Source of the DNA: a virus
DNA length: 23,016 bases
IMG/VR virus record: IMGVR_UViG_3300021341_000058
Location: 1 to 23,016 of that record
Strand: one strand, 5' to 3'
The notes under the pieces were generated by a model. The model saw only the letters and a list, made by a program, of their open reading frames with translations, was not told the origin of the DNA and ran no database searches. Position numbers and translations under genes: made by a program. Of this stretch, positions 13,874 to 21,345 are shown in pieces; the first letter of the stretch is position 1; the number at the start of each line of letters is the position of its first letter.

Positions 13874-14288
13874 CTCCAATGTGTTGCAACACTTTTCCCT
13901 TCGACATCTGCAACAGATCCATGCTATTCCGAAGGCAAGATGGGGAGAGTGCGCTGGAAGGCTCGCTCTCCCCTTTGCGCTGACGGGGGCCTTCTGGACC
14001 CCGGTATCCAGCGAGGGTCCGGCCGGGGTCCAGCCCGAGGGAGTTTCCGGTTCCTTCCTGGCGATATTCGTATGCTGGCGGGCGAAGCGCGGGACATCGC
14101 CAGCGACAGGACCGGATTTTTGGGAAGCCACCCGGAAGCCGGAGCCACGCGCGCCCCGCGCAAACACCAATGAACGCTGGCCTTCCGACCGGCACCGCAG
14201 GTGGCCGCTGGACCCCGTGTGGAGTCCAGCCCGGCATCCGGAGTCCGGAAGCCACCGGCATCCACCCGACCAAGGAACCTTGCCCACC
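13874..14288. other. 415-bp gap with several palindromes and no convincing gene
   Basis: The stretch holds a perfect 12-bp palindrome GTGTTGCAACAC (13881-13892), a hairpin at 13942-13973, an 11-bp inverted repeat CTGGACCCCGG/CCGGGGTCCAG (13994-14004, 14023-14033) and a 7-bp pair GCTGGAC/GTCCAGC (14207-14213, 14224-14230). Similar CTGGACCCC-type extragenic palindromes are common in alphaproteobacteria as I recall. Two small frames, 13940-14173 (77 codons) and 14170-14292 (40 codons), chain by ATGA to the methyltransferase start. The first has only about two thirds GC at third positions and the second has no clear ribosome site, so I do not call them genes. The long upstream extension of the methyltransferase frame here is also not credible. 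Confidence 0.5.
13942..13976 (+). terminator. Possible terminator after the DUF6362-like gene
   Basis: GGGGAGAG (13942-13949) pairs perfectly with CTCTCCCC (13966-13973) around a 16-nt loop, followed by only three T residues. It lies about 70 nt after the stop at 13873. The stem is good but the loop is long and the T run short, so termination may be weak. Confidence 0.35.
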
Positions 14289-15671
14289 ATGACGCTGAGC
14301 TTCGCCCCGGACGCGATCGAGACGTGGCCGCTGTCGCGCCTCCAGCCCTACGCGAAGAACGCGAAGGCGCATGGCCCGGACCAGGTCGCGAAGATCGCCG
14401 CCAGCATGGCGGAGTTCGGCTGGACCGTGCCGTGCCTCGTCGCCGACGACGGCGAGCTGATCGCGGGGCACGGGCGCGTGCTGGCCGCGACGCAACTGGG
14501 GCTGACGGAAGCGCCGGTCATCGTGCTGGGCCACCTGACCGAGGCGCAGCGCCGGGCGTACCGCATCGCCGACAACAAGCTGACCGAACTCGGCACCTGG
14601 GACGAGGCGCTGCTGTCGGCGGAACTGAACGATCTGCTGGCCGAGGATTTCGACCTCTCGCTGGTCGGCTTCTCCGACGGCGAGTTGGACAAGCTGCTGG
14701 CCTTCGTGCCGGAGGGGGACGGTGAAGAAGGTGGCGCCGGGGGCTCCGTGCCGCCGGTGACCATCCCCGAACCGCCGCGCAATCCGGCGTCCCGCACCGG
14801 CGATCTGTGGATCCTTGGCGACCATCGGCTGCTCTGCGGTGACAGCACCAGCGCGGTTGATGTGCGCCGCCTGATGAATGGCGAACGGGCGATCCTGTTC
14901 GCAACTGACCCGCCATATCTTGTGGACTACGACGGTTCGAACCATCCGACCCGCAACAAGGACTGGTCGGCGTCCTATGGCACGACCTGGGACGACAGTT
15001 CGCAAGGAGCCGAGCTTTACGACGGCTTCATTTCCGCCGCCGTGGCGGAGGCCATCGCCGAGAATGCTGCATGGTATTGCTGGCATGCCTCGCGCCGCCA
15101 GGCGATGCTCGAGGCCTGCTGGGAAAAGGCCGGGGCCTTTGTCCATCAGCAGATCATCTGGGTGAAGGACCGCGGGGTTCTTACCCGGTCGCATTATCTG
15201 TGGAAACACGAGCCCTGCTTCATGGGCTGGCGGCGTCCGAACCGCCCGCCCAAGGTCGCCGAGGAAACGCTGCCGTCGACCTGGGAGATGCCCAGCTTCG
15301 CGAAGGACGAGCGCCCCGACCACCCGACGCCGAAACCGCTCGACGCCTTCGGCATCCCGATGCGCCAGCACGTCGCCCGAGGCGGCCTCTGCTACGAGCC
15401 CTTTTCTGGGTCGGGTTCGCAGATCATCGCAGGCGAGGCCAACGGCCGCCGCGTCTTCGCGATGGAAATCAGCCCGGCCTACATCGATGTCGCCGTTGAA
15501 CGCTGGCAGGCCGAAACCGGCAAGGACGCGATCCTCGACGGCGACGGCCGGACCTTCGCTGAGGTGAGGACCGAGCGGCTGGGCGACGATGCCGAACCAC
15601 CGGCCGAGACGCCGGACACGGACGCCGAACCCGAACCCGAACCCGCGCGAAAGCGCAAGTCCGCCGCATGA
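14289..15671 (+). CDS. ParB-like nuclease / DNA methyltransferase fusion
   Basis: A 460-residue fusion. Residues about 10-140 form a ParB N-terminal-type domain: LQPYAKNAKAHGPDQVAKIA, the GHGR motif (60-63) and YRIADNKLTELGTWD. After a Pro/Gly linker comes a DNA methyltransferase with TDPPY (motif IV, 206-210) and a late EPFSGSG (motif I, S-adenosylmethionine binding). Motif IV before motif I indicates the beta class, which makes N6-methyladenine or N4-methylcytosine. No restriction enzyme gene adjoins it, so it is an orphan that probably marks phage DNA against host restriction or regulates it. The target cannot be read. The start at 14289 is the first ATG at the domain boundary; AAGGAA lies 11 nt upstream. 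The C-terminus is an acidic Pro/Glu tail. Confidence 0.9.
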   Translation: MTLSFAPDAIETWPLSRLQPYAKNAKAHGPDQVAKIAASMAEFGWTVPCLVADDGELIAGHGRVLAATQLGLTEAPVIVLGHLTEAQRRAYRIADNKLTELGTWDEALLSAELNDLLAEDFDLSLVGFSDGELDKLLAFVPEGDGEEGGAGGSVPPVTIPEPPRNPASRTGDLWILGDHRLLCGDSTSAVDVRRLMNGERAILFATDPPYLVDYDGSNHPTRNKDWSASYGTTWDDSSQGAELYDGFISAAVAEAIAENAAWYCWHASRRQAMLEACWEKAGAFVHQQIIWVKDRGVLTRSHYLWKHEPCFMGWRRPNRPPKVAEETLPSTWEMPSFAKDERPDHPTPKPLDAFGIPMRQHVARGGLCYEPFSGSGSQIIAGEANGRRVFAMEISPAYIDVAVERWQAETGKDAILDGDGRTFAEVRTERLGDDAEPPAETPDTDAEPEPEPARKRKSAA

Positions 15672-15892
15672 AGCAGTCACGCCTCATGTCTCTGGTCGAG
15701 TCCATCACCAACGTGGTCGTCGGCTACGGCGTCGCCGTCGTCACGCAGATCCTGATCTTCCCGGTCTTCGGGCTGCACACGACGCTGGCGGAGAATCTGA
15801 AGATGGGCGCGGTGTTCACCTTGGTGAGCATCGCACGATCCTTCGCCCTGCGGCGGGTGTTCGAGACGATCCGGATGCGGAGCGCCAAATGA
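15668..15892 (+). CDS. Small inner-membrane protein (DUF7220-like)
   Basis: A 74-residue protein with two probable membrane helices: about residues 12-34 (ITNVVVGYGVAVVTQILIFP) and 43-60 (LKMGAVFTLVSIARSF). A basic RSFALRRVFE tail follows. The MKQSRLMSLVESITN opening is one I recall from the DUF7220 family of phage proteins; this is from memory. The ATG overlaps the methyltransferase stop as ATGA. It could be a small membrane effector, for example in superinfection exclusion or as a holin-like protein, though no lysis genes are near. Confidence 0.72.
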   Translation: MKQSRLMSLVESITNVVVGYGVAVVTQILIFPVFGLHTTLAENLKMGAVFTLVSIARSFALRRVFETIRMRSAK

Positions 15893-15896
15893 TCGA

Positions 15897-15919
15897 CCGC
15901 CGCCCCAGTGGGACGGCGG
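15897..15919. terminator. Hairpin between convergent genes
   Basis: CCGCCG-C-CCC (15897-15906) pairs with GGG-A-CGGCGG (15910-15919) around AGT. The single odd pair is C-A in rightward RNA and a permitted G-U in leftward RNA, so the stem is complete for the leftward transcript ending at 15946. There is no strong U run. It lies between two converging stops and probably ends one or both units. Confidence 0.45.
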
Positions 15920-15945
15920 CCATCAACCTGTCGGGGTCCGGTGTG

Positions 15946-16518
15946 TCAGGCGGCAGGGAGTTTGTACACGCGCCCCCGATCCTCGACCTTCTCCGAGGTC
16001 ACCTCGAGCCCGAGCTTCTTCTTCAGCGCTCCGGCCATCGCGCCGCGCACCGTGTGCGACTGCCAGCCCGTTGCGGCCATGATCTCCTCGATGGTCGCGC
16101 CGTCCGGCGTGCGCAGCATAGCGATCAGCGTGGCCTGCTTGGTGCCCTCGCGCGGAGTGCGCGCCTTGGGCGCGGCTGCGGGCTCAGTGGGGGTGTCCGT
16201 CGCAGCCTCCTCGGTCGGCGCGTCCGTCGCGCCCGCAGGCGCGGTGTTCGCTTCTTCGGGCTCGATGCCGATGGCGGCGAGGCCTGCGTCGGTGGCGATC
16301 AGCGTGACGCCGTGGCCATCGCCCGTTTCGCGCCAAACGAGATCGCCCTTGCGCATGTCGGCGTCGACCTCCTGCAGGAACCCCTTTGCGAGCATCGCGC
16401 CGACCACTTTGGCGGCGGCGCCGCCGCGCAGGCTCTCGGGCAGCGGCAGGGCGATATAATCGGGCCGCTGGGCGGCGGCGCTCAGGATCAGGGCTTGGGT
16501 GTCGGAAAGCTTGGTCAT
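15946..16518 (-). CDS. DUF3489 family protein
   Basis: A 190-residue protein with two globular parts. Residues 1-85 begin MTKLSDTQALILSAAAQRPD and look like a small winged-helix domain with a beta hairpin (LVWRETGDGHGVTLIATDAG). A Pro/Ala/Thr-rich linker spans about 86-118. Residues 119-190 (REGTKQATLIAMLRTPDGAT, then IMAATGWQSHTVRGAMAGAL, ending RVYKL) match DUF3489, a family of unknown function that resembles a winged-helix DNA-binding domain. GGGAGA lies 5 nt before the ATG at 16518. A regulator acting on phage genes is a fair inference. It runs opposite to the surrounding operons and shares a control region with the terminase operon through its upstream neighbour. Confidence 0.85.
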   Translation of the reverse strand: MTKLSDTQALILSAAAQRPDYIALPLPESLRGGAAAKVVGAMLAKGFLQEVDADMRKGDLVWRETGDGHGVTLIATDAGLAAIGIEPEEANTAPAGATDAPTEEAATDTPTEPAAAPKARTPREGTKQATLIAMLRTPDGATIEEIMAATGWQSHTVRGAMAGALKKKLGLEVTSEKVEDRGRVYKLPAA

Positions 16519-16570
16519 CGTCGTCTCCCGTATCGGGGCGCGCGGAATGCGGGCCCTTCTACGAGGCCGA

Positions 16571-16588
16571 GCCCGCCAGTCGGCGGGC
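16571..16588. other. Short GC hairpin between two leftward genes
   Basis: GCCCGCC (16571-16577) and GGCGGGC (16582-16588) pair around a 4-nt AGTC loop. It lies between the stop at 16609 and the DUF3489 start at 16518. There is no T run, so it may be an attenuator, an mRNA stabiliser or chance in GC-rich DNA. Confidence 0.3.
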
Positions 16589-16608
16589 GGGACCGGGAGC
16601 GGGTCGTT

Positions 16609-16833
16609 TCACTCGGCGTGTTCGCCTTCCCTGAAGGCGCTGTCGGTGATCTCGCGCAGCTTGGCGCGGTAGTAGTTCAGGGTGCCGACATGGCCCCAAT
16701 GGATCTCCTCCGGGCTGGTCTCGAAATGGTCCGCGCTGAGGGTGGCGAGCCGCTCCAGCATCGCGTCGATCTCGGTCTTCGCGGCGATGAAGGCATCGAG
16801 GGCCTTTGAGTTGTCAGTGGCGCGGCGGGTCAT
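16609..16833 (-). CDS. Small hypothetical phage protein
   Basis: A 74-residue, mostly helical protein: MTRRATDNSKALDAFIAAKT, then EIDAMLERLATLSADHFETS, a short IHWGHVGTLNYYRAKL helix and an acidic end. CGGAG lies 8 nt before the ATG at 16833. It is transcribed away from the terminase operon and toward the DUF3489 gene, with a 90-bp gap between them. I recognise no named family. Its size and the HFETSPEEIHWGHVG segment are seen in other alphaproteobacterial prophages as I recall, but no function follows. Confidence 0.65.
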   Translation of the reverse strand: MTRRATDNSKALDAFIAAKTEIDAMLERLATLSADHFETSPEEIHWGHVGTLNYYRAKLREITDSAFREGEHAE

Positions 16834-16894
16834 CGTGGTGGCTCCGTGGTGAGTTGCATCGCTTCATTGAAGTGACGTTCGCTCTGCTGCGGAG

Positions 16895-16913
16895 GCTTAT
16901 CAACTAGATAAGC
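16895..16913. promoter_or_regulatory. Palindromic operator candidate in a divergent promoter region
   Basis: GCTTATC (16895-16901) and GATAAGC (16907-16913) are perfect complements around AACTA. The element is locally AT-rich in an otherwise GC-rich stretch and lies between the leftward start at 16833 and the terminase start at 16945. Its symmetry fits a dimeric repressor or activator site. The DUF3489 protein is a candidate ligand by proximity only. Confidence 0.5.
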
Positions 16914-16944
16914 ACATGAATCTGAATGGTAATCGGAGCGGTCG

Positions 16945-17541
16945 ATGCAGGGCATGAGCGAGCGCCAGTACGCCGCGCATGTCGGGCTGTCGCGCGGTGC
17001 GATCCAGAAAGCGAAGACAGCCGAGCGCCTGGTCCTCTATCCCGACGGCAGCATCAACGCGGCCGCCAGCGACGTCAGGCGTGCCGAGACGACGGACCCG
17101 TCGAAGACGAGGAAGCCGCTCGCGCCGAAGCTGAAGCCCGTCCCCGAGGCGGCGGTGGCGGCTGTAGGCGACACGCTGCGCGAACAGGGTCTGGCGGTCC
17201 CGGCCGTCGGCGGCGGCACGACCTTTCTGCAGGCCAAGACCGCGAACGAGGTGCTCAAGGCGCAGGAGCGGCGCATCCGTCTGCAGAAGCTGAAGGGGGA
17301 GTTGATCGAGCGGGCGCGCGCGCTGGCGCTGGTGTTCCGGCTGGCGCGGGAGGAACGGGACGCATGGGTGAACTGGCCTGCACGCGCCGCCGCGCTGATG
17401 GCGGCCGAGCTCTCGGCCTCGTGCCGCGACGCGACAGGTCAGCAGATCACCGTGGAGCCAGCCGCGATGCAGAAGGTCCTGGAGAAACATGTACGCGCCC
17501 ACCTCGACGAACTCGCCGAGGTCCGGCCCGACTTCCGATAA
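16945..17541 (+). CDS. Terminase small subunit (Nu1-like)
   Basis: A 198-residue protein at the head of the packaging operon. Residues about 4-30 (MSERQYAAHVGLSRGAIQKA) are a helix-turn-helix like that of lambda Nu1, followed by a basic linker and two long helices (LKAQERRIRLQKLKGELIER, then RALALVFRLAREERDAWVNW) typical of oligomerising small terminases. Its role is to recognise the phage packaging site and feed DNA to the large subunit. GGAG lies 7 nt before the ATG at 16945. An ATG at codon 4 is possible too. Its end overlaps the large subunit gene by 53 bp, which also fits this pairing. Confidence 0.82.
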   Translation: MQGMSERQYAAHVGLSRGAIQKAKTAERLVLYPDGSINAAASDVRRAETTDPSKTRKPLAPKLKPVPEAAVAAVGDTLREQGLAVPAVGGGTTFLQAKTANEVLKAQERRIRLQKLKGELIERARALALVFRLAREERDAWVNWPARAAALMAAELSASCRDATGQQITVEPAAMQKVLEKHVRAHLDELAEVRPDFR

Positions 17542-19495
17542 GAGCGGCGATGGCCTGACCGACTTCGACGGCGCGGGCGAGATCCTGCGCGCCTGGGGCA
17601 ACGGGCTGCGGCCCGACCCGGACCTGACCGTCTCGGAATGGGCGGACCGGCACCGGATGCTCTCGGGCCGCGCCTCGGCCGAACCCGGGCGGTATCGCAC
17701 GGTACGCACGCCCTACATGCGCGAGATCATGGACCGGCTGTCGCCCGGCGATCCCACGCAGCGGATCGTGTTCATGAAGGCGGCGCAGGTCGGCGCGACC
17801 GAGGCGGGCAACAACTGGATCGGGTTCGCGATCCACCAGGCGCCGGGCCCGATGCTCGCGGTCCAGCCGACGGTGGAACTGGCCAAGCGCAACTCGCGGC
17901 AGCGGATCGATCCGCTGATCGACGAAAGCCCGGAGCTGCGGGAGCGGGTGAAGCCCGCGCGATCCCGCGATGCGGGCAACACCATGCTGTCGAAGGAGTT
18001 CGCGGGCGGCATCCTGATCATGACCGGGGCGAACTCGGCGGTCGGGCTGCGCTCGACCCCGGCGCGGTACATCTTCCTCGACGAGGTCGACGCCTATCCG
18101 GCCTCGGCCGACGAGGAAGGCGACCCGGTCACACTGGCGGAAGCGCGGTCGCTGACCTTCGCCCATCGGCGCAAGGTGTTCCTGGTCTCGACGCCCACCA
18201 TCCGGGGGCTGTCGCGCATCGAGCGAGAGTTCGAGGCCAGCGACCAGCGCCGGTACTTCGTGCCGTGCCCGCATTGCGGCGCGATGCAATGGCTGAAGTT
18301 CGACCGGCTGCGCTGGCAGAAGGGTCGCCCCGAGACGGCGGAGTATCATTGCGAGGGCTGCGACGCGGCAATCGCGGAGCATCACAAGACGGCGATGCTG
18401 GAGGGTGGCGAATGGCGGGCGACCGCCACGGCCGCCGATCCGACCACGGTCGGGTATCACCTCTCGGCGCTCTATTCGCCGATCGGCTGGCTGAGCTGGG
18501 AGCGGATCGTGCGGGCATGGGACGCGGCACAGGGGTCGGACGAGGCGATCAAGGCGTTCCGCAACACGATCCTCGGCGAGACATGGGTCGAGACCGGGGA
18601 AGCGCCCGACTGGCAGCGGCTCTACGACCGCCGCGAGCGCTGGACATCCGGCACCGTGCCTGCGGGCGGGCTGTTCCTGACCGCAGGCGCAGATGTGCAG
18701 AAGGACCGGATAGAGGTCGATGTCTGGGCCTGGGGTCGCGGACTGGAAAGCTGGCTCGTCGATCACGTCGTGATCGAAGGCGGGCCGGACCGGCATGACG
18801 CCTGGTCGGAACTGACCGCGCTGCTGGACAAAAGCTGGCCGCACGAACGCGGCGCGCATCTCAGGATCGCGCGGCTCGCGATCGACACCGGCTACGAGGC
18901 CCCGGCGGTCTACTCGTGGTCGCGGGCGCAGGGGTTTGGGCAGGTGTCGCCGGTCAAGGGCGTCGAGGGATTCAACCGCTCGAGCCCGGTCTCGGGCCCG
19001 ACCTTTGTCGACGCGACCGAGGGCGGCAAACGCCTGCGGCGCGGAGCCCGGCTCTGGACCGTGGCGGTCTCGACCTTCAAGGCCGAGACCTACCGCTTCC
19101 TGAGGCTGGCGCGCCCGACCGAGGAGGACATGACCGACGGTGCCGCGTTCCCGCCCGGCTCGGTGCACCTGCCGCACTGGGTCGAGAACGAATGGCTGAA
19201 GCAGTTCGTCGCCGAGCAGCTGGTGACGGTGCGCACGAAACGCGGCTTTGCGCGGCTGGAATGGCAGAAGCTCCGCGAGCGCAACGAGGCGCTGGATTGC
19301 CGGGTCTATGCCCGCGCCGCCGCCTGGATCGCGGGCGCGGACCGCTGGCCCGAGGAGAAATGGCGCGACCTCGAGGATCAGCTCGGGGCCGCCCCCACCG
19401 ACACCGATCCCGCCGGGCAGATCAACCGGCAGGGACAGACCCCGCAGGGCAAGCGCCGCTCCGACTGGCTCGGGCGGCGCGGGGGATGGTTCTGA
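17489..19495 (+). CDS. Terminase large subunit, GpA family
   Basis: A 668-residue packaging motor and nuclease of the lambda gpA type. The ATPase has a variant Walker A KAAQVGATE (residues 97-105), Walker B IFLDEVD (195-201) and the coupling STPT (234-237). A four-cysteine zinc site follows (Cys260, 263, 288, 291), and the C-terminal nuclease has acidic blocks such as GADVQKDR and LAIDTGYE. It packages DNA into the prohead and cuts it, producing cohesive ends in lambda-like phages. The start at 17489 has GGAG 5 nt upstream although it lies inside the small subunit gene. No alternative ATG occurs before the conserved region. Length is usual for the family. Confidence 0.95.
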   Translation: MYAPTSTNSPRSGPTSDKSGDGLTDFDGAGEILRAWGNGLRPDPDLTVSEWADRHRMLSGRASAEPGRYRTVRTPYMREIMDRLSPGDPTQRIVFMKAAQVGATEAGNNWIGFAIHQAPGPMLAVQPTVELAKRNSRQRIDPLIDESPELRERVKPARSRDAGNTMLSKEFAGGILIMTGANSAVGLRSTPARYIFLDEVDAYPASADEEGDPVTLAEARSLTFAHRRKVFLVSTPTIRGLSRIEREFEASDQRRYFVPCPHCGAMQWLKFDRLRWQKGRPETAEYHCEGCDAAIAEHHKTAMLEGGEWRATATAADPTTVGYHLSALYSPIGWLSWERIVRAWDAAQGSDEAIKAFRNTILGETWVETGEAPDWQRLYDRRERWTSGTVPAGGLFLTAGADVQKDRIEVDVWAWGRGLESWLVDHVVIEGGPDRHDAWSELTALLDKSWPHERGAHLRIARLAIDTGYEAPAVYSWSRAQGFGQVSPVKGVEGFNRSSPVSGPTFVDATEGGKRLRRGARLWTVAVSTFKAETYRFLRLARPTEEDMTDGAAFPPGSVHLPHWVENEWLKQFVAEQLVTVRTKRGFARLEWQKLRERNEALDCRVYARAAAWIAGADRWPEEKWRDLEDQLGAAPTDTDPAGQINRQGQTPQGKRRSDWLGRRGGWF

Positions 19496-19519
19496 GTGAG
19501 GACCGGTCCGCGCAGCGGA

Positions 19520-19544
19520 TGCGAGGCTCCGGTGGAGCGTCGCA
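19520..19544 (+). other. Hairpin between large terminase and gpW-like gene
   Basis: An 11-bp stem with one mismatch (19520-19530 with 19534-19544) closes a GGT triloop in the 82-bp gap. There is no T run, so it is more likely an mRNA processing or stability element than a terminator. Chance is possible. Confidence 0.3.
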
Positions 19545-19577
19545 AGGGAACGAACGCACTGAGCGGGAGCGAAGGGC

Positions 19578-19784
19578 ATGGACTGGACAGAAACCGAGCT
19601 CTCGGCGCTGCGCCGGGCCTATGCCAGCGGCACGACCCGGGTCAGCTACGACGGCAAGTCCGTCGACTACGGCTCGGCCGAGGATCTGCTGGCGCGCATC
19701 CGGACCATCGAGCGCGCCATCGCGGGCACCACACGGCCGCTGCCGGTGGCCGGGCACGCTGGCTTCTCGCGCGGGGATCGCTGA
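19578..19784 (+). CDS. Head-tail joining protein, gpW family
   Basis: A 68-residue protein: MDWTETELSALRRAYASGTT, then RVSYDGKSVDYGSAEDLLAR and IRTIERAIAG. The helix-hairpin-helix outline, with a short beta hairpin (TRVSYDGKSVDYGS) between two helices, is the gpW fold, and its place between terminase and portal is where lambda W lies. It helps complete the DNA-filled head before tail attachment. GGGAG and GAAGG precede the ATG. The stop overlaps the portal ATG by one base (TGATG). Confidence 0.82.
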   Translation: MDWTETELSALRRAYASGTTRVSYDGKSVDYGSAEDLLARIRTIERAIAGTTRPLPVAGHAGFSRGDR

Positions 19785-21340
19785 TGTCGGCGACCTGGTT
19801 CGATCACGCCATCGCATCGGTGGCGCCGCGCATGGCCGCGCGTCGCGTGATGGCGCGGCAGGCCTTCGAGACCCTGACACGGGGCTATGACGGAGCGGCG
19901 CGTGGGCGGAGGACGGAGGGCTGGCGCGCGCCCGGCTCCTCGGCCGACACCGAGATCGGCGTCGCCGGGGCGCTTCTGCGTGACCGGATGCGGGATCTGG
20001 TGCGCAACAACCCGCACGCGGCCAAGGCCGTCGCAGTGCTCGTTAACAACATCATCGGCGCAGGCATCATGCCGCGCGCCGCCAGCGGCGACGACACGCT
20101 CGACCGGAAGGTCGACGCGCTCTTCGAGCGCTGGACGGCGGACTGTGACGCCGACGGCCAGCTCGACTTCTACGGTCTGCAGACGCTGATCTGCCGCGAG
20201 ATGGTCGAAGCGGGCGAAGTGCTGGTGCGCCGCCGCCTGCGCCGGGCGAGCGACGGCCTTCCGGTGCCGCTGCAATTGCAGGTGCTGGAGGCCGACTTCC
20301 TCGACGCCACGAAATCCGGCGCCATCGGCACGGGCCGCCTTGTGCAGGGGATCGAGTTCGACCCGGTCGGCAAACGCCGCGCCTACTGGCTGCACGCCGA
20401 GCATCCGGGCGACGCCTACGGGGCGTTGCAGAACGGGCTGCAGAGCCGCCCGGTTCCTGCGACCGAGATCACTCATGTCTACGAGAAGCAGAGGACGCAG
20501 GCGCGCGGCGTCCCCTGGGGCGCGCCGGTGATCCGGTCGTTGCGTGATCTCGACGATTACGAGGTGGCCGAACTGGTCCGCAAGAAGACCGAGGCCTGCG
20601 TCACCGCCATCGTCTTCGGCGACGACGAGGCGCAGCAGGGCATCGCGCCCTCGGTGGTCGATGCCGATGGCAACCGGGTGGAGCAGTTCGAGCCGGGGCT
20701 GATCGCCTATGCCCGGGGCGGCAAGGACATCCGGTTCAACCAGCCCTCGGCCACCGGCGGCTATGGCGAGTACAAGCGCGCGAGCCTGCACACGATCTCG
20801 GCCGGGTTCCGGGTGCCCTACGAGCTGCTGACCGGCGACCTCAGCCAGGTCAACTATTCCTCGATCCGGGCGGGGCTCGTCGAGTTCCGTCGCCAGATCG
20901 ACGCCGTGCAATGGCAGCTCTTCATTCCGATGTTCTGCGCGCCGGTCTGGCGCTGGTTCACGGAAGCCGCCTGGGCGGCGGGTCAGATCCCGTCGCCGAC
21001 GGTGCCGGTCGAATGGTCGCCACCGAAGTTCGAGGCGGTCGATCCGCAGAAGGACGCGATGGCGAACCTGCTGTCGATCCGCTCGGGCACCATGACGCTG
21101 GCCGAGGTGATCGCCAAGCAGGGCCGCAACCCGGACGCCGTGCTGGCCGAGATCGCCGCGACCAACGCCAAGCTAGACGCGCTGGGGCTGGTGCTCGACA
21201 GCGACCCGCGCCGCGTCACCAAGACCGGCAGCGCGCAGAGCAGCGATCCGGTGAACGATCCGGTTGCCGACGAACCAGACACCGACGACTCGGCCGCCGA
21301 CGCGGACAATGACCCGGCGCAGGCCGACCAACAGGACTGA
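19784..21340 (+). CDS. Lambda-family portal protein
   Basis: A 518-residue portal subunit starting MSATWFDHAIASVAP. Typical segments of the lambda portal family follow: DLVRNNPHAAKAVAVLVNNI near residue 70, an FYGLQTLICREMVEAGEVLV block, GVPWGAPVIRSLRDLDDYE, and RVPYELLTGDLSQVNYSSIR in the last third. It forms the dodecameric ring at the head vertex through which DNA passes. The C-terminus is acidic and probably disordered (DPVADEPDTDDSAADADNDP). The frame extends upstream through the gpW gene, but the ATG at 19784 is coupled to the gpW stop and starts the conserved region. In lambda this gene overlaps the protease gene; here they are 5 bp apart. Confidence 0.95.
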   Translation: MSATWFDHAIASVAPRMAARRVMARQAFETLTRGYDGAARGRRTEGWRAPGSSADTEIGVAGALLRDRMRDLVRNNPHAAKAVAVLVNNIIGAGIMPRAASGDDTLDRKVDALFERWTADCDADGQLDFYGLQTLICREMVEAGEVLVRRRLRRASDGLPVPLQLQVLEADFLDATKSGAIGTGRLVQGIEFDPVGKRRAYWLHAEHPGDAYGALQNGLQSRPVPATEITHVYEKQRTQARGVPWGAPVIRSLRDLDDYEVAELVRKKTEACVTAIVFGDDEAQQGIAPSVVDADGNRVEQFEPGLIAYARGGKDIRFNQPSATGGYGEYKRASLHTISAGFRVPYELLTGDLSQVNYSSIRAGLVEFRRQIDAVQWQLFIPMFCAPVWRWFTEAAWAAGQIPSPTVPVEWSPPKFEAVDPQKDAMANLLSIRSGTMTLAEVIAKQGRNPDAVLAEIAATNAKLDALGLVLDSDPRRVTKTGSAQSSDPVNDPVADEPDTDDSAADADNDPAQADQQD

Positions 21341-21345
21341 CCTTC

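Noticed and set aside
13921-13983. 20-codon frame in the palindrome-rich gap
   Set aside because: No ribosome site, and it spans the hairpin arms.
13863-14288. Long upstream extension of the methyltransferase frame (142 extra codons)
   Set aside because: It starts inside the DUF6362-like gene, reads through palindromes, and shows no domain; the ATG at 14289 begins at the ParB-like domain.
16867-16900. TTGAAG / GCTTAT as -35/-10 boxes for the terminase operon
   Set aside because: Spacing and match to consensus are poor, and the phage may use its own sigma factor; not called as a promoter.
16916-16957. 13-codon frame ending as ATGA at codon 4 of the small terminase
   Set aside because: No ribosome site precedes its ATG, so the overlap is probably chance.
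17447-19579. 710-codon leftward frame opposite the terminase
   Set aside because: Antisense shadow; the forward frame has full GpA motifs.
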